From contig CAICTM010000269.1 of NCBI GenBank assembly GCA_903772945.1, positions 18,592-82,591 of the forward strand: a DNA stretch of 64,000 bases. The letters run 5' to 3'. Within the stretch, counting starts at the first letter, position 1. Each line of letters starts with the position of its first letter. Below the pieces are notes generated by a model that saw nothing but the letters and a program-made list of their open reading frames with translations, was not told the origin of the DNA and ran no database searches. The position numbers were made by a program, and so were the translations under genes. Source of the stretch: Seminavis robusta. Lineage: Eukaryota; Bacillariophyta; Bacillariophyceae; Naviculales; Naviculaceae. This document shows, in pieces, positions 10,408-19,705 of the stretch.

Positions 10408-11295
10408 TCAGCGGTACCGGTAGTTAGGCAACTCGTATGCCAAAAAGCTGATCTTTGCCATGAAGCTGTCCTCGGAGCCGTCAGCTTTCTGATCAATCAA
10501 GACATTCACAGGATAACCTTCCTCCATTGCGTATGTTACACTGATTCTGAAGGCACCAATGGCAACAGCAAGCTCGATCCGCAAGAACATGACCTCCACA
10601 CTATCGGGAACCATTGCACGACTGTTTTCGAGTTCAAAGTGTACCTGTTTTTCATTTGCATCTGTCACTCTGTTCACAATTGCCCTCTTCACTGACACAT
10701 TCCAGGGAAAGGGATGAGCTGGGTTCTCCCTGGTGCCACCGTTAGAGCTTTCAAATTGGTAATCATAGTCAACGACCCCCAAAGCATCCCACTTTTCCCT
10801 CGCCGCTTCGAGCTCTCGTTGTGCCGTTGACTTGACCGTATACGAGCTGACTGAGATGTCAATCTCATCATCTTGAACGTTCAAGTCCGGGTCAATGTAG
10901 ATTCTTCGAGGAGCGCCTACTCCAAAGTCGTATACCACTTGAATCTCTTGGTGGTTGGTATCTATTGCATTCTGAATGAGATCGAAGAAGTCAGTGACTG
11001 TGAATGGCGCTACGCCTTCGCCTTTCACCTCGCGACCAGAATCTGTTTGATGGATCCAAGCTATCTTGTAATCATGGACCAGCACTGTCCAGGGGAATGT
11101 CATTGGCTCTTGACATGTCAAACATGGCCGAGACGAGTATGTGTACTCGTATGACGTAATTGCCTGGGAGAACCAAAGATTCTTGGCTTCGTTTAGCCCC
11201 TTCTGAAGCACTTCCTTCCCTTTGGTTGACACCGTGGCTTTTGCCGAATAGAGGCTCCGGTCCAAAAGTAGAAGGACGAATAGTGCCCTGATCAT
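10408..11295 (-). CDS. secreted protein with two tandem DUF6174-like domains
   Basis: This is a 295-residue single-exon protein. It starts with a short signal peptide (MIRALFVLLLLDRSLYSAKA). Two homologous units follow. Unit 1 (about 30-140) runs from AKNLWFSQAITSYEYTY through FPWTVLVHDYKI, VTDFFDLIQNAID and VVYDFGVGAPRRIYIDPD. Unit 2 (about 160-285) runs from AREKWDALGVVDYDYQF through FPWNVSVKRAIV, a degenerate middle, and VTYAMEEGYPVNVLIDQKADG. The pattern W...Y.Y, FPW.V.V, then (V)(V)YD..G.P..I.ID is that of DUF6174, a family of unknown function. Unit 2 has lost the clear YD at the repeat's core. Cysteines PCLTC occur in unit 1. Probably exported or lumenal; function unknown. Confidence 0.75.
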   Translation of the reverse strand: MIRALFVLLLLDRSLYSAKATVSTKGKEVLQKGLNEAKNLWFSQAITSYEYTYSSRPCLTCQEPMTFPWTVLVHDYKIAWIHQTDSGREVKGEGVAPFTVTDFFDLIQNAIDTNHQEIQVVYDFGVGAPRRIYIDPDLNVQDDEIDISVSSYTVKSTAQRELEAAREKWDALGVVDYDYQFESSNGGTRENPAHPFPWNVSVKRAIVNRVTDANEKQVHFELENSRAMVPDSVEVMFLRIELAVAIGAFRISVTYAMEEGYPVNVLIDQKADGSEDSFMAKISFLAYELPNYRYR

Positions 11296-12344
11296 GTCCG
11301 CACGGTAGGTTGGCTGGGTACTGTACTATTCGAGGGAACCTCTTGTGTGTTTCTTTTGCCGGCTGTTTCACCCAAATCTATGAGCCTTTTGGTTTGTTCC
11401 GATTGAGACTCGACTCTCCTACCCTGTACTACCGATAGCTATACGCATGTAGTACTAGTACGGCACGGTACCGGTATGGGTGATCATCCTTGATTGGGTT
11501 GACAAGGTAATCACCTATCTTTTTGGCCGGTCACGTTTCCTCGCTTGGTCGCTCCTTGCTACAGTACCGGTAGCTTGGACGAGCTTTGCAGAGGATTTCG
11601 ACGCAGCGGCAAGCAAAAGCTTAGGCGACCGGTCTCATCCTCTCTACCGGTACCAGTACGTAGCACCCACTTCCAAGCACTAGCTAGTCATGCAAGGGAT
11701 ACAGTAGCGCACGTAGGACTTGTCGGACCTGGATTACTACTTGGCGCAGCTCTCCATCTGTAGCAGGTACAGTCGTACCACCTCCATTTTAGACTACTGC
11801 CTGGTTCGGTTTGCTTACTGGTGCCGGTGCGCAGTTGTTCAAAACGGAACGGGACTTGACTCTTCCGACCCAGCCGACCACAGCCAGCTCCAATGATGTC
11901 AACAGCTACATCAACATATCAACCACCTACCACCATCCTGCCAATCCGAACATCCCAACCTTATCATGGTTGCTGTTAGCTCCATTAGCTCTGCTCTTGA
12001 GCTCTTGAGTCTAGTACTGGAGCTCTGGTGGCTACCTGGTAGCAACTGAGTGCATGGACATGAGTAGCTGATAGTTTTGAGTACTCCTGGGGTAGCTACA
12101 TGTGGCGAGCTAGCCAGGAATCCCAGGCTGCACTGTAGAGTGTACAAGTGAAAAGTACTAGTCTAACGTTGAGTATAGTATATCTACTGTTCTGAGTGAT
12201 GGATGCAAGCAGATCGCACTGAACCAATAGTTAGCTAAGGTAGGGGGGAACAAAGAGTATCAAGTTTTGATATCAATCACGTTATGTTAGTGTCCTTCGT
12301 CATGAGAACCAGGGCAGCCATTGTTGCAGAGCCACTGGATCACT
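11296..12344. other. intergenic region without a recognisable gene
   Basis: Short open frames only. It contains ACCGGT- and GTAC-rich words (11455-11475, 11565-11660) and CTAGCTAG words. No RNA gene or repeat boundary was detected. Confidence 0.35.
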
Positions 12345-12727
12345 TCACTCTGTTTGTACAAGCAGGCAACATATTTTATTTAAATTAAAATAGGCACATG
12401 TTGATGCATTCCATGGACAGCCATTTGCACGAGCCGACTTCAAAACTTCCAGATGTCCATTTTTAGCAGCACAGCCACATGTCTCTTCATCCCATGGACA
12501 ACCATTTGCATGAGCCCACTTCAAAACACGAAGCCAGCCAGGGCTATCATTTACCTTTGTTGGATTCTTCTTGAGTTTATTTTCACAGTACTCTTTGTAT
12601 TGCTGATTCATCTTTTTGTTGACAGCTCCACAAAAGCATACTGTCCAACACCAACAAACGGAAAAATGCCTTGGATCAAAAGGTCATCGTCAGTGGCTGA
12701 CAGAAGAGAATCAACGGGAGGAGACAT
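12345..12727 (-). pseudogene. frameshifted, truncated ankyrin-repeat protein relic
   Basis: On the minus strand an ATG at 12727 opens a frame reading DDDLLIQGIFPFVGVGQYAF, which hits a stop at about 12610. One frame over, from about 12611, the sequence continues MNQQYKEYCENKLKKN and then two ankyrin-type units of the (R/H)ANGCPW(D/N)..TC...A.NGHLEVLK kind. Reading the alternative frame just upstream of 12611 gives AVNKKMNQQY, which fits the usual lead into this repeat family, so a single indel near 12612-12630 explains the break. The repeat array stops after TCAYF and runs into non-repeat sequence with an early stop. Such ANGCPW ankyrin proteins are large families in algae and giant viruses. 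This copy is a 5' fragment, broken and cut short. Confidence 0.7.
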
Positions 12728-13123
12728 CTTCTGTTACTTGTTGTTAATGTTGCTTCCACTGCTCTTGCCAAAACCAGTTGCAACACTATCATGGTTCAAT
12801 ATTACCGTAGTTGTCAAGGCTACTGGTGCCGGTACACACAGACCAAACTGCAACGGTTTGCAAAAGATATCTCGTAGAGAGTGAGGGATAACAATCATCT
12901 CTGCTGTCTATGTGAATTCCTAAGCTGGCTTGCGTGAAATGGTCCTGAGCGGATCGTGTCGCAAACGCACTTTTCTTCTTTTCTTTGTTCCTGGATTTGA
13001 ACGCTGTAGTTCCAACTAGTTCCATTCCGTTCCTGGACCCTAGACATGATTAAAATTTTATGCATAGTCTACTACTATTTTAAAGTAAGTAGCTACCGGC
13101 GGTACTTAGTTAGTAGTATTTTT

Positions 13124-14114
13124 GGGTAGGGTGATTTGTCCCTCACAAATTTTCACTTAGGCTAAGTGTTCGTAAATCCGCTTAGGCTAAGTGGATTTAC
13201 GTGAATCACTTAGACTAAGTGTTCTACTTAGCCTAAGCAAAACACTTTGGCTAAGCAATACACTTAGGCTAAGTGGTGCTCTCCGAGACATCATCTATCT
13301 TCTCAACAGCACAAGTCCCTGCAGCTTGTTGTATACACAAACTCTGTATTACTGCTGATCCTCATTCGCAATAGTAACAATGTTGCCAGCAAGTGCTTTG
13401 GGGCTGTGCAATGAGGGAATGATGGCCACGCCAAAGGCACAACTAACGACCAACAACTCTCAGATGGTAGGTAAATACACTGAACATGTATTTGGAAACA
13501 TCGGGAACATCCAAAATTTTGCAAGAAAGCAACATCATTTGTACACCGGAATAGTACTCACAACTCCTGAGGAGTATTAATACTTTCGAACTTCCACCCT
13601 GGAACCGTAATAATTCCCAATCGTACAAAGTCTCCCTTGGCACTTTTTTATTGTTGCATATTTACATTATAGCCAAGGGTGGAAGCCAGATTAATAGTAT
13701 GCTGCCATGTATGGATGATACTATCCTCCAGGGAAGTCACAACCTGGATCTAAATCTCAGTCTCAGCCCAATTGAACTCTTTCTTGTGAAGTTCCTTGAG
13801 CAGTTCGCAGGAAGCCTTGCATAAGGTGGAGGATATGGTGGGTGATGGTTGTATTAGAACTTGTGTTCGCGCTTTGTTTACAGCAAGCTGCAGGGACTTG
13901 TGCTGAACTTGTGCTGTTGAGAAGATGCCTTGGAGCGAGAGCATCACTTAGCCTAAGTGTTTCGCTTAGCCTAAGTGAGTTGCTTTGTATGGCTTAGCGT
14001 AAGTGTATTGCTTAGCCTAAGTGTATTGCTTAGGCTAAGTAAAACACTTAGTCTAAGTGGATTTTCGAGCACTTAGCCTAAGTGAAAATTTGTGAGGGAC
14101 AAATCACGCTACCC
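13124..14114. mobile_element. 991-bp non-autonomous element with 45-bp terminal inverted repeats
   Basis: The left end (13124-13168, starting GGGTAGGGTGATTTGTCCCT) and the right end (14070-14114) are inverted copies, differing at essentially one base over 45. Just inside each end sits a cluster of a near-palindrome, ACTTAGGCTAAGT and variants: six copies at 13154-13275 and seven at 13946-14084. Between them, 13280-13940, is unique DNA with no long reading frame and no transposase. This is the structure of a MITE-like DNA transposon whose subterminal repeats could bind a transposase. No target-site duplication is obvious: the flanks are ATTTTT on the left and CTACG on the right. Confidence 0.8.
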
Positions 14115-14213
14115 CTACGTTTTGTAAAAGAACATGATGGTGAAGAGAATAGAAAGGCAATCTATTTTGAGATATATTTGCATGGTCTCCTCAAGACGCT
14201 CCTGAACTACATA

Positions 14214-14826
14214 TACAATCCAAACTCAATAATAAGAAAGCTCTAACTGGGAGTCAGTACTCGAGCTTTCTTACCCAACTGCTCTATTTTGCTACTCGTT
14301 TTATTTCTAAGAAAACAAGCCAATTTCAGTATAGATGACTTTCTTACTAAGCATCTATATCAAACAGGGTAGTGTTTGGTTACACCCAGTGCACCTGGGC
14401 CTTTGGGTCCAACTTGCTCAGGACTCGTAAATTGGGTTGGGTCAAAAAGAGATGGTGATCACATTGTCTGCCGCGAGGCAGAAAATTTTGCAGTTTTAGG
14501 CACATGTTAGGAGAATTTTCATGGTCTCAGACTAGTATTATTTCTTGAGCTTTGAGGTATCAATACTGGGAGGTTTTCTTACAAGTCTGTGATATTTCAG
14601 TATAAAAAGATTCTTATCTTTTTCTAAAATCTGAGTACTCGCTTTCTTATTTGGAGTTTCTTACCTTCAGGTTTGGAGTGTACAATCCAAACTCAATAAT
14701 AAGCAAGCTCTAACTAGGAGTCAGTAGGTCTACTCGAGCTTTCTTTCCCAACTAAAATCTGAGTACTCGCTTTCTTATTTGGAGTGCTTTCTTATTTGGA
14801 GTTTCTTACCTTCAGGTTTGGAGTGT
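14214..14826. repeat. two interleaved direct-repeat families
   Basis: Family A, TACAATCCAAACTCAATAAT onward, occurs at 14214-14280 and 14681-14753. Each copy contains an inverted pair AAGCTC...GAGCTTTCTT that could form a hairpin. Family B, CTAAAATCTGAGTACTCGCT onward and ending GGTTTGGAGTGT, occurs at 14624-14681 and 14752-14826, the second with a small internal duplication of CTTTCTTATTTGGAGT. No coding content is seen between them (14281-14623). The arrangement B-A-B suggests local tandem duplication of a B-A unit, or a remnant transposon end. Confidence 0.7.
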
Positions 14827-15749
14827 GACAAACCTTAGAATGTTAAATAAACTTAATGAACGCACAGCTGCTGTATCCGCTATTGCAAAATTTGCTGTAA
14901 ACAGAGGGAAGAGGGAGTTGATTGTTCTGACGCAAGTGTGATCTTGGTGTACCTGCCCTTTTCTGGGAATCTGAATTTGACTTCGCTTTCGTATCAGTAC
15001 TCGTACTCTTCACAGGTCTCTTCTCTGTTCCATGAAGCCTTTCTGCGTTTCTATTGGTGAAGCGTGAGCGTGAGTCTTTCTGGCATCTGTTGCAAAATCA
15101 ATTCGACTGGACGCTTAAAAAAAGAGTACTTCTCTTCTGATACAGTAGCAGGATACAAGAAGATACCGGTACATACATGCAGGGCGCAGGGCAAGTACGA
15201 GTGGTACATGTACTCAATCTTCATAGTTCCTTCACAATTGCCCTACTGGGTCTGCTCTAGCTAGTGTCTACTCGAGTGTACTCGGGTTTTGAGTCTCCCA
15301 GAACTAAGCTGAAGTAAATACTGCAACTACTTTAAGTATCGCACTACTTTTATTAGGACTGTACACTATACCTTCAAAGTATTTACTCACTGCTGTACAG
15401 TCTGTTCAGTACTGTAGCGCTTCTCGAATCGAATGAATCACCCTTCCAGAAAGTTCCTGCATGGTCAAGCTGCGACCTCTCAAACTCTCAAAAGATCCAG
15501 AAGCCCTTTCGAGCAGATGGTCTTTTAGTGTCTTTGATACCTTTTCCGACTCGAGAACAGCAAAAGTTGCCACAAGCCACAAGCCACACAAAAATAGCTA
15601 AAAGTAGACTAGTAGCTATCAGTGAATAGTCAGTTGATTGTTGTTACTACTGTATCATACCGGTATCTCAAGAACCAAGAACGGTGAACCATCTGAACTA
15701 CTAGTACTAGCTAGCTAGTACTATTAATACCGTACCAGTAAAAACAAAG
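14827..15749. other. intergenic region without a recognisable gene
   Basis: Short open frames only. It contains CTAG- and GTAC-rich words near 15245-15290 and 15690-15735; the latter directly precede the start codon at 15750. Confidence 0.35.
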
Positions 15750-16928
15750 ATGAGTGCATTGGAGGAAGCTGCTGCTGTTGGTGTGGCAATGGCTACTAGT
15801 GCTGCTAGTGCTGCTAGTAGTACCGGTAGTAGTGAGGATCCCGAGATTGGCTCACGCAACGCGAGTGGTCATCGTCTGCTTCCCAAGACGTTCGCTCCGT
15901 CCGTCAATGAGGTTATTATTGGTCAGTGCATACCGGTATCATGTTTGTATATTAATAGTGTGTATGTACAGTATGTAATGGATCGAGGCTTACCGTCAAG
16001 TTGTTTCTATTGTTTTCGTTTTCGTTTTCGTTTTTAATTTTCAGGCCGAGGCCGCCGAGTTTGGAATCACAGCGGCAACGAGCGTTTTCAAGATCTCGTG
16101 CAGTCGCACATGTACGAGTACTCGCGAGCGACGACCAAGACCTCCAAGTCGGCCATCATCTCGCGTGTCCTTACTCAAGTCAAACAGGCCAGTTCAGTGG
16201 GAGGATTCGTAAAGCAGGAATCTTCCACCAAGCGCTGGTACGCCATGGAAGAAGCTTCTGCAAGGATCAGCACCGCACAAGCCTTTAGAGACTCGCTCAG
16301 TCACACATACCGCTCTTCCAAGCAGTTCAAGCAGCAGAGAAGGTGGAATTCAAGAGTTTCAAGCACTACCGGTACCACCACCCCTAGCATCCATCCTGCG
16401 CCAGGTCAGGATCAAGGTCAGGGCGAACACCAGGACACAAACTTGCAATTGCTGCCAAGACCGGTCCGCTCCATCAATGCCAACAGCACCTACGGCACCA
16501 ACACCGGGCCAGGCCTCCGGGGCATCTTGAATTCAGCCTTGGGTATCATGGGGGAGGACGCAGAGGAAACCACCAACGATGGAGTGAACGTGAACATGAC
16601 CATGATCTCCCGAATCCAACAAAAGAAAAACTCACTTGATGCACTATTGGACACGTACGCTTCGGGGACCGGGACCGGGAACGGGGCACCGGTCGAATGG
16701 ACGCAGAATCCTTTCGAACCAACGCCTTTGCCTGTTGCGCCCATTGGACTTCAGCAGCACACTGCCAATACTAGTACCACCCAACCGATCTTGGCACCAC
16801 TGCAGCTTACTGCTACCGCTAACGGTAACGGTACTATTATTGGGCAAGTCACACCCATACCAGAAAAAACTGCTTCCAAGGATCAAGCTGCCTTGGCTCT
16901 GCGAGATGTGGTATTCTTCCAAGTCTAG
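15750..16928 (+). CDS. DUF6824-domain protein 1
   Basis: Two exons, 15750-15921 and 16045-16928, splice in phase 1 across a 123-nt intron (GTCAGT...TTTCAG) and give about 351 residues. The junction rebuilds the family signature: SVNEVIIG then GRGRRVWNHSGNERFQDLV. The rest of the domain follows: SRVLTQVKQASSVGGFVKQE, RWYAMEEASAR, FRDSLSHTYRSSKQFKQQRR. This GRGR-GN-F...GGFV-W-FRD-Y+SS+ pattern is DUF6824, a domain found in many diatom proteins and of unknown biochemical role; the basic end suggests nucleic-acid binding. The N-terminus is Ala/Ser rich, and the C-terminal half (about 155-351) is low complexity with a short helix MISRIQQKKNSLDALLDTYA. It differs from the other three copies here in splitting the signature itself with the intron. 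Confidence 0.82.
15922..16044 (+). other. intron of DUF6824 gene 1
   Basis: GTCAGT donor and TTTTCAG acceptor after a (TTTTCG)n pyrimidine tract. Phase 1, splitting the Gly codon of the GRGR signature. Confidence 0.8.
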
Positions 16929-17526
16929 TCAGACTATCGGTACGAGTACTGAGAAGGCAGTACATGTAGTACTGAGAAGGACCGGCACCGTCATTACATG
17001 TCCTCACTCACTCCAGCGCAGCAACAACAACACCATTACAGAACCATGCCAATCACACAACCATCCATCCATCCATCCACAAGTAGGGACACGCAATCAT
17101 CACAGTCATAGGATTGAATTGAACATGAAGTGATGAATAAACCATTCATTGCAGACACACCCCACGAGCAAACCGCACACGCAAATAAATGCAAAAGTAC
17201 AGGTAGGAACAAGACTTACAGTAGTTTCACCTTGACAGTACAGTAATCGTTCACACAAAAAGATTTAGGAATATCAATATACTGGGCTACAGTACATATG
17301 CATACAGTATACATAGATGACTACAGTATAGTACCTAGTAGATCTACATGTACATGTAGTCTAGTAGAATGCAATTCTATTTCCCATCCTCCCCTACTAC
17401 CAGTACTTGCACTACTAAAAGGTTCGTATACAAACTGCTTTACTTTACGAAAATTAAATGCTAACTATGGCCACGCTGATAGTGACCCAAACAAACTACA
17501 TGTAGCTTCTCCTACTGGCTTCCTCC
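16929..17526. other. intergenic region between convergent genes
   Basis: No gene seen. It holds (CCAT)n at 17064-17080, a palindrome-rich stretch at 17335-17365 (GTAGATCTACATGTACATGT) and several CAGTATAC words. Probably the two 3' UTRs. Confidence 0.4.
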
Positions 17527-19705
17527 TCAAATGACCATGTTGTCGTCATCATCATCATCCTCATAGGATGCAATCATTCCCTCGTTACAACCCATGGTAG
17601 TAGTACTGGTAGTGCCATGGGAAGCACAGCGAGCAGGACTTGGCTCCTCGCCGTCTTGGCACGAATCACCATCGTCGTCGCTGCCAAACGGATTTCCACT
17701 ATTGGCATCGGGAAGCCCAACCAACAACTTGGCGGCACTGATGTGGGGAGGGCTGTAGTTGCGGGTGTTGTTTGCCAAGGACAATGGAGCAAGCGGGGTC
17801 GCACTTCCTCTAGTGGTAGTACCGCTATCAGTCAGGTCCATCGAAATCTCTGCTGTTTGGGGATTGGAAATGCCCTTTCGGTAGCTGGGTCCAAGATAGA
17901 GCCCTTTCCATTTTCTGGTGAGAGCGAGCGAGATTGGAAGAATGACTTGTGTGAGCATGGATTGGATTCATATGGATATTATATCAGTGAGCGTTCGATT
18001 TGTCGTTGACTTACCCGATGGTGGTCTTGCCACACCAGTGACCAATATCTTCCGAGAGTTTTTTGGCACTTCGTTTTGGGTCCTTTTGCAGCGCGGCTTC
18101 CAGGATGCTTCTGATTTCGGGTTGACGGGCATCATGTTCTTGCTCCTGTTCTTCCCAGAAAGCCTTGTCTTCGGACGAGAGTGTTTCCCAATCAGCTCTT
18201 GCTTCGTCCATGAGTTCCTTGCTGCGCGAGCATCCATTGACCAATGGTGACTTTCTCTCTAGATCGTTGGAACTCATTCTTCCCGGAAGCTGATCTTTGC
18301 GTAGCCCCGTGACACTGAGTTCTGCCAACTGCTGCACGCGGAATGAGTAGAACATTGCCTTTGCAGTGAATCGTTTACGTGCGGCTTCTCTATTAGTGAT
18401 GACACAAGTGCTGCAGGAGTAGTGGTTGGATCGATTTGCCGGTGCGACCTTGAGTTTGTTGTTTTTGGTGCGATGTTTGGTGGTCTCTGGTTTGTTCTTG
18501 CGTTGCTGGAAAGCGAGGTAGCGATGGTAGGCTGTAGTAGAGTAGAAGGGGGGAAGGACGAGATTAGATTTGTATTACAAACGAAAGCAAGTTTTGTGAT
18601 GGAATTGATTGATTGTACAGTGCTTACCTTCGCCGACACCCCAGCTCCAGTTGAGGTATGCTAATGAGAAAGCATTTGGGATTCCACTTTGGTGTCTCAT
18701 GTTGTGTACATCTCTAGCACTGGATGGTTTTGTAGCTCTGTATGCCTTTAGACTGGCGACATCTTGCAAGTATCGTTTTTCCCAGCGTAGACGATCCTGT
18801 CTGCGAGCGGGGAATAGATCATTTGCCCTCCATCCCTTTGGAAGGTTTTTGCGGTATCCTTCCTCTAGGATTTGTGGCAATTCCCTGTCATCTTCCTCCA
18901 GTGAGGCTTGGTCTTCTTCCTGGTTAGTAACGGCGACTTGAGCGTCCACAGCCACATGGGTTTGTTTTCGAGCATTGTTTCTCTTGGTGGCGGTGTTGTT
19001 GGCGACTTGATTCTCCTTGTCGCTGCTGCTGTTGTTTTTGTTGGTGGTGGTGGTGGTGAGAGGAAGAGCAGCCCGAGACTTTTTGCTGTCGTTGTTATTG
19101 TGGTTGTTGAAGGGAAGAGTGGCTGTTCGCTTGCGCTTGGAAGAGTTGTTGTTGCTGTCGTTGTTACTGTTGGACAAAGTGCTACTAGTGCTACTACTAC
19201 TAGTAGAGTGTCTACGCTGATGGTGATGATGATGATGATTCTGATGAGAAGGAAGCTGAATGTATAGCATGGCGTCGTCCATGTTGTCAAAGACGTTGTA
19301 GATGGCGTCGCGGAAGTTCTCCACGTGTTGCTTGGCGTGGTCCCAACTGGAGAAGATGCAGTGAGCTACTCCTCGTCCTTTGCGAACGGCGTAGAACTGA
19401 CGGGACACTGAAGAGGAGGAAGAAGAAGAAAAGGGTGTTCCGGCAGAACCAGTAGTACTCGCAGTGGTCGAAGGCGTGTACTGACCGTTCGAACGAAAGT
19501 CAGGAGTGCGAGTGTCACGATTGTCAGTCAAGATCTTGAGCTTTCCACTTTTGCCAAGAGAAGCCACTCGAACTGGACTTGTCGCCGCACTGCCACTTCC
19601 ACTTCCACTACCAGTATTCACATTCACACTACTATCCATGTCATCGCGCTCACGAGCAACCGTGTTGCGCCCAGGAGTGTCGGGTTCTGCGATTGTCACG
19701 GCCAT
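17527..19705 (-). CDS. protein with viroplasmin/RNase H1-N-like domain and HMG-like segment
   Basis: Three exons on the minus strand (19705-18628, 18531-18015, 17914-17527) join with consistent phases across 96- and 100-nt GTAAG...AG introns to give 660 residues. At residues about 103-150, FYAVRKGRGVAHCIFSSWDH and the following A..F..M.DAMLYI match the caulimovirus viroplasmin / RNase H1 N-terminal hybrid-binding domain. A low-complexity Ser/Asn/His region follows (about 152-260), then a helical, Trp/Arg-rich block (LPKGWRANDLFPARRQDRL). After intron 1 comes a basic block, then AMFYSFRVQQLAELS and ARADWETLSSEDKAFWEEQE, which resembles an HMG-box helix. The C-terminus is acidic. No RNase H catalytic domain is present, so the N-terminal fold probably serves binding to nucleic acid rather than cleavage. 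A nuclear role is inferred. The first domain call is fairly sure; the HMG call is tentative. Confidence 0.75.

Noticed and set aside
19017-19267. Hydrophobic Val/Leu-rich frames on the strand opposite the viroplasmin-like gene
   Set aside because: Antisense shadow of the Asn/Thr/Lys-rich coding repeats.
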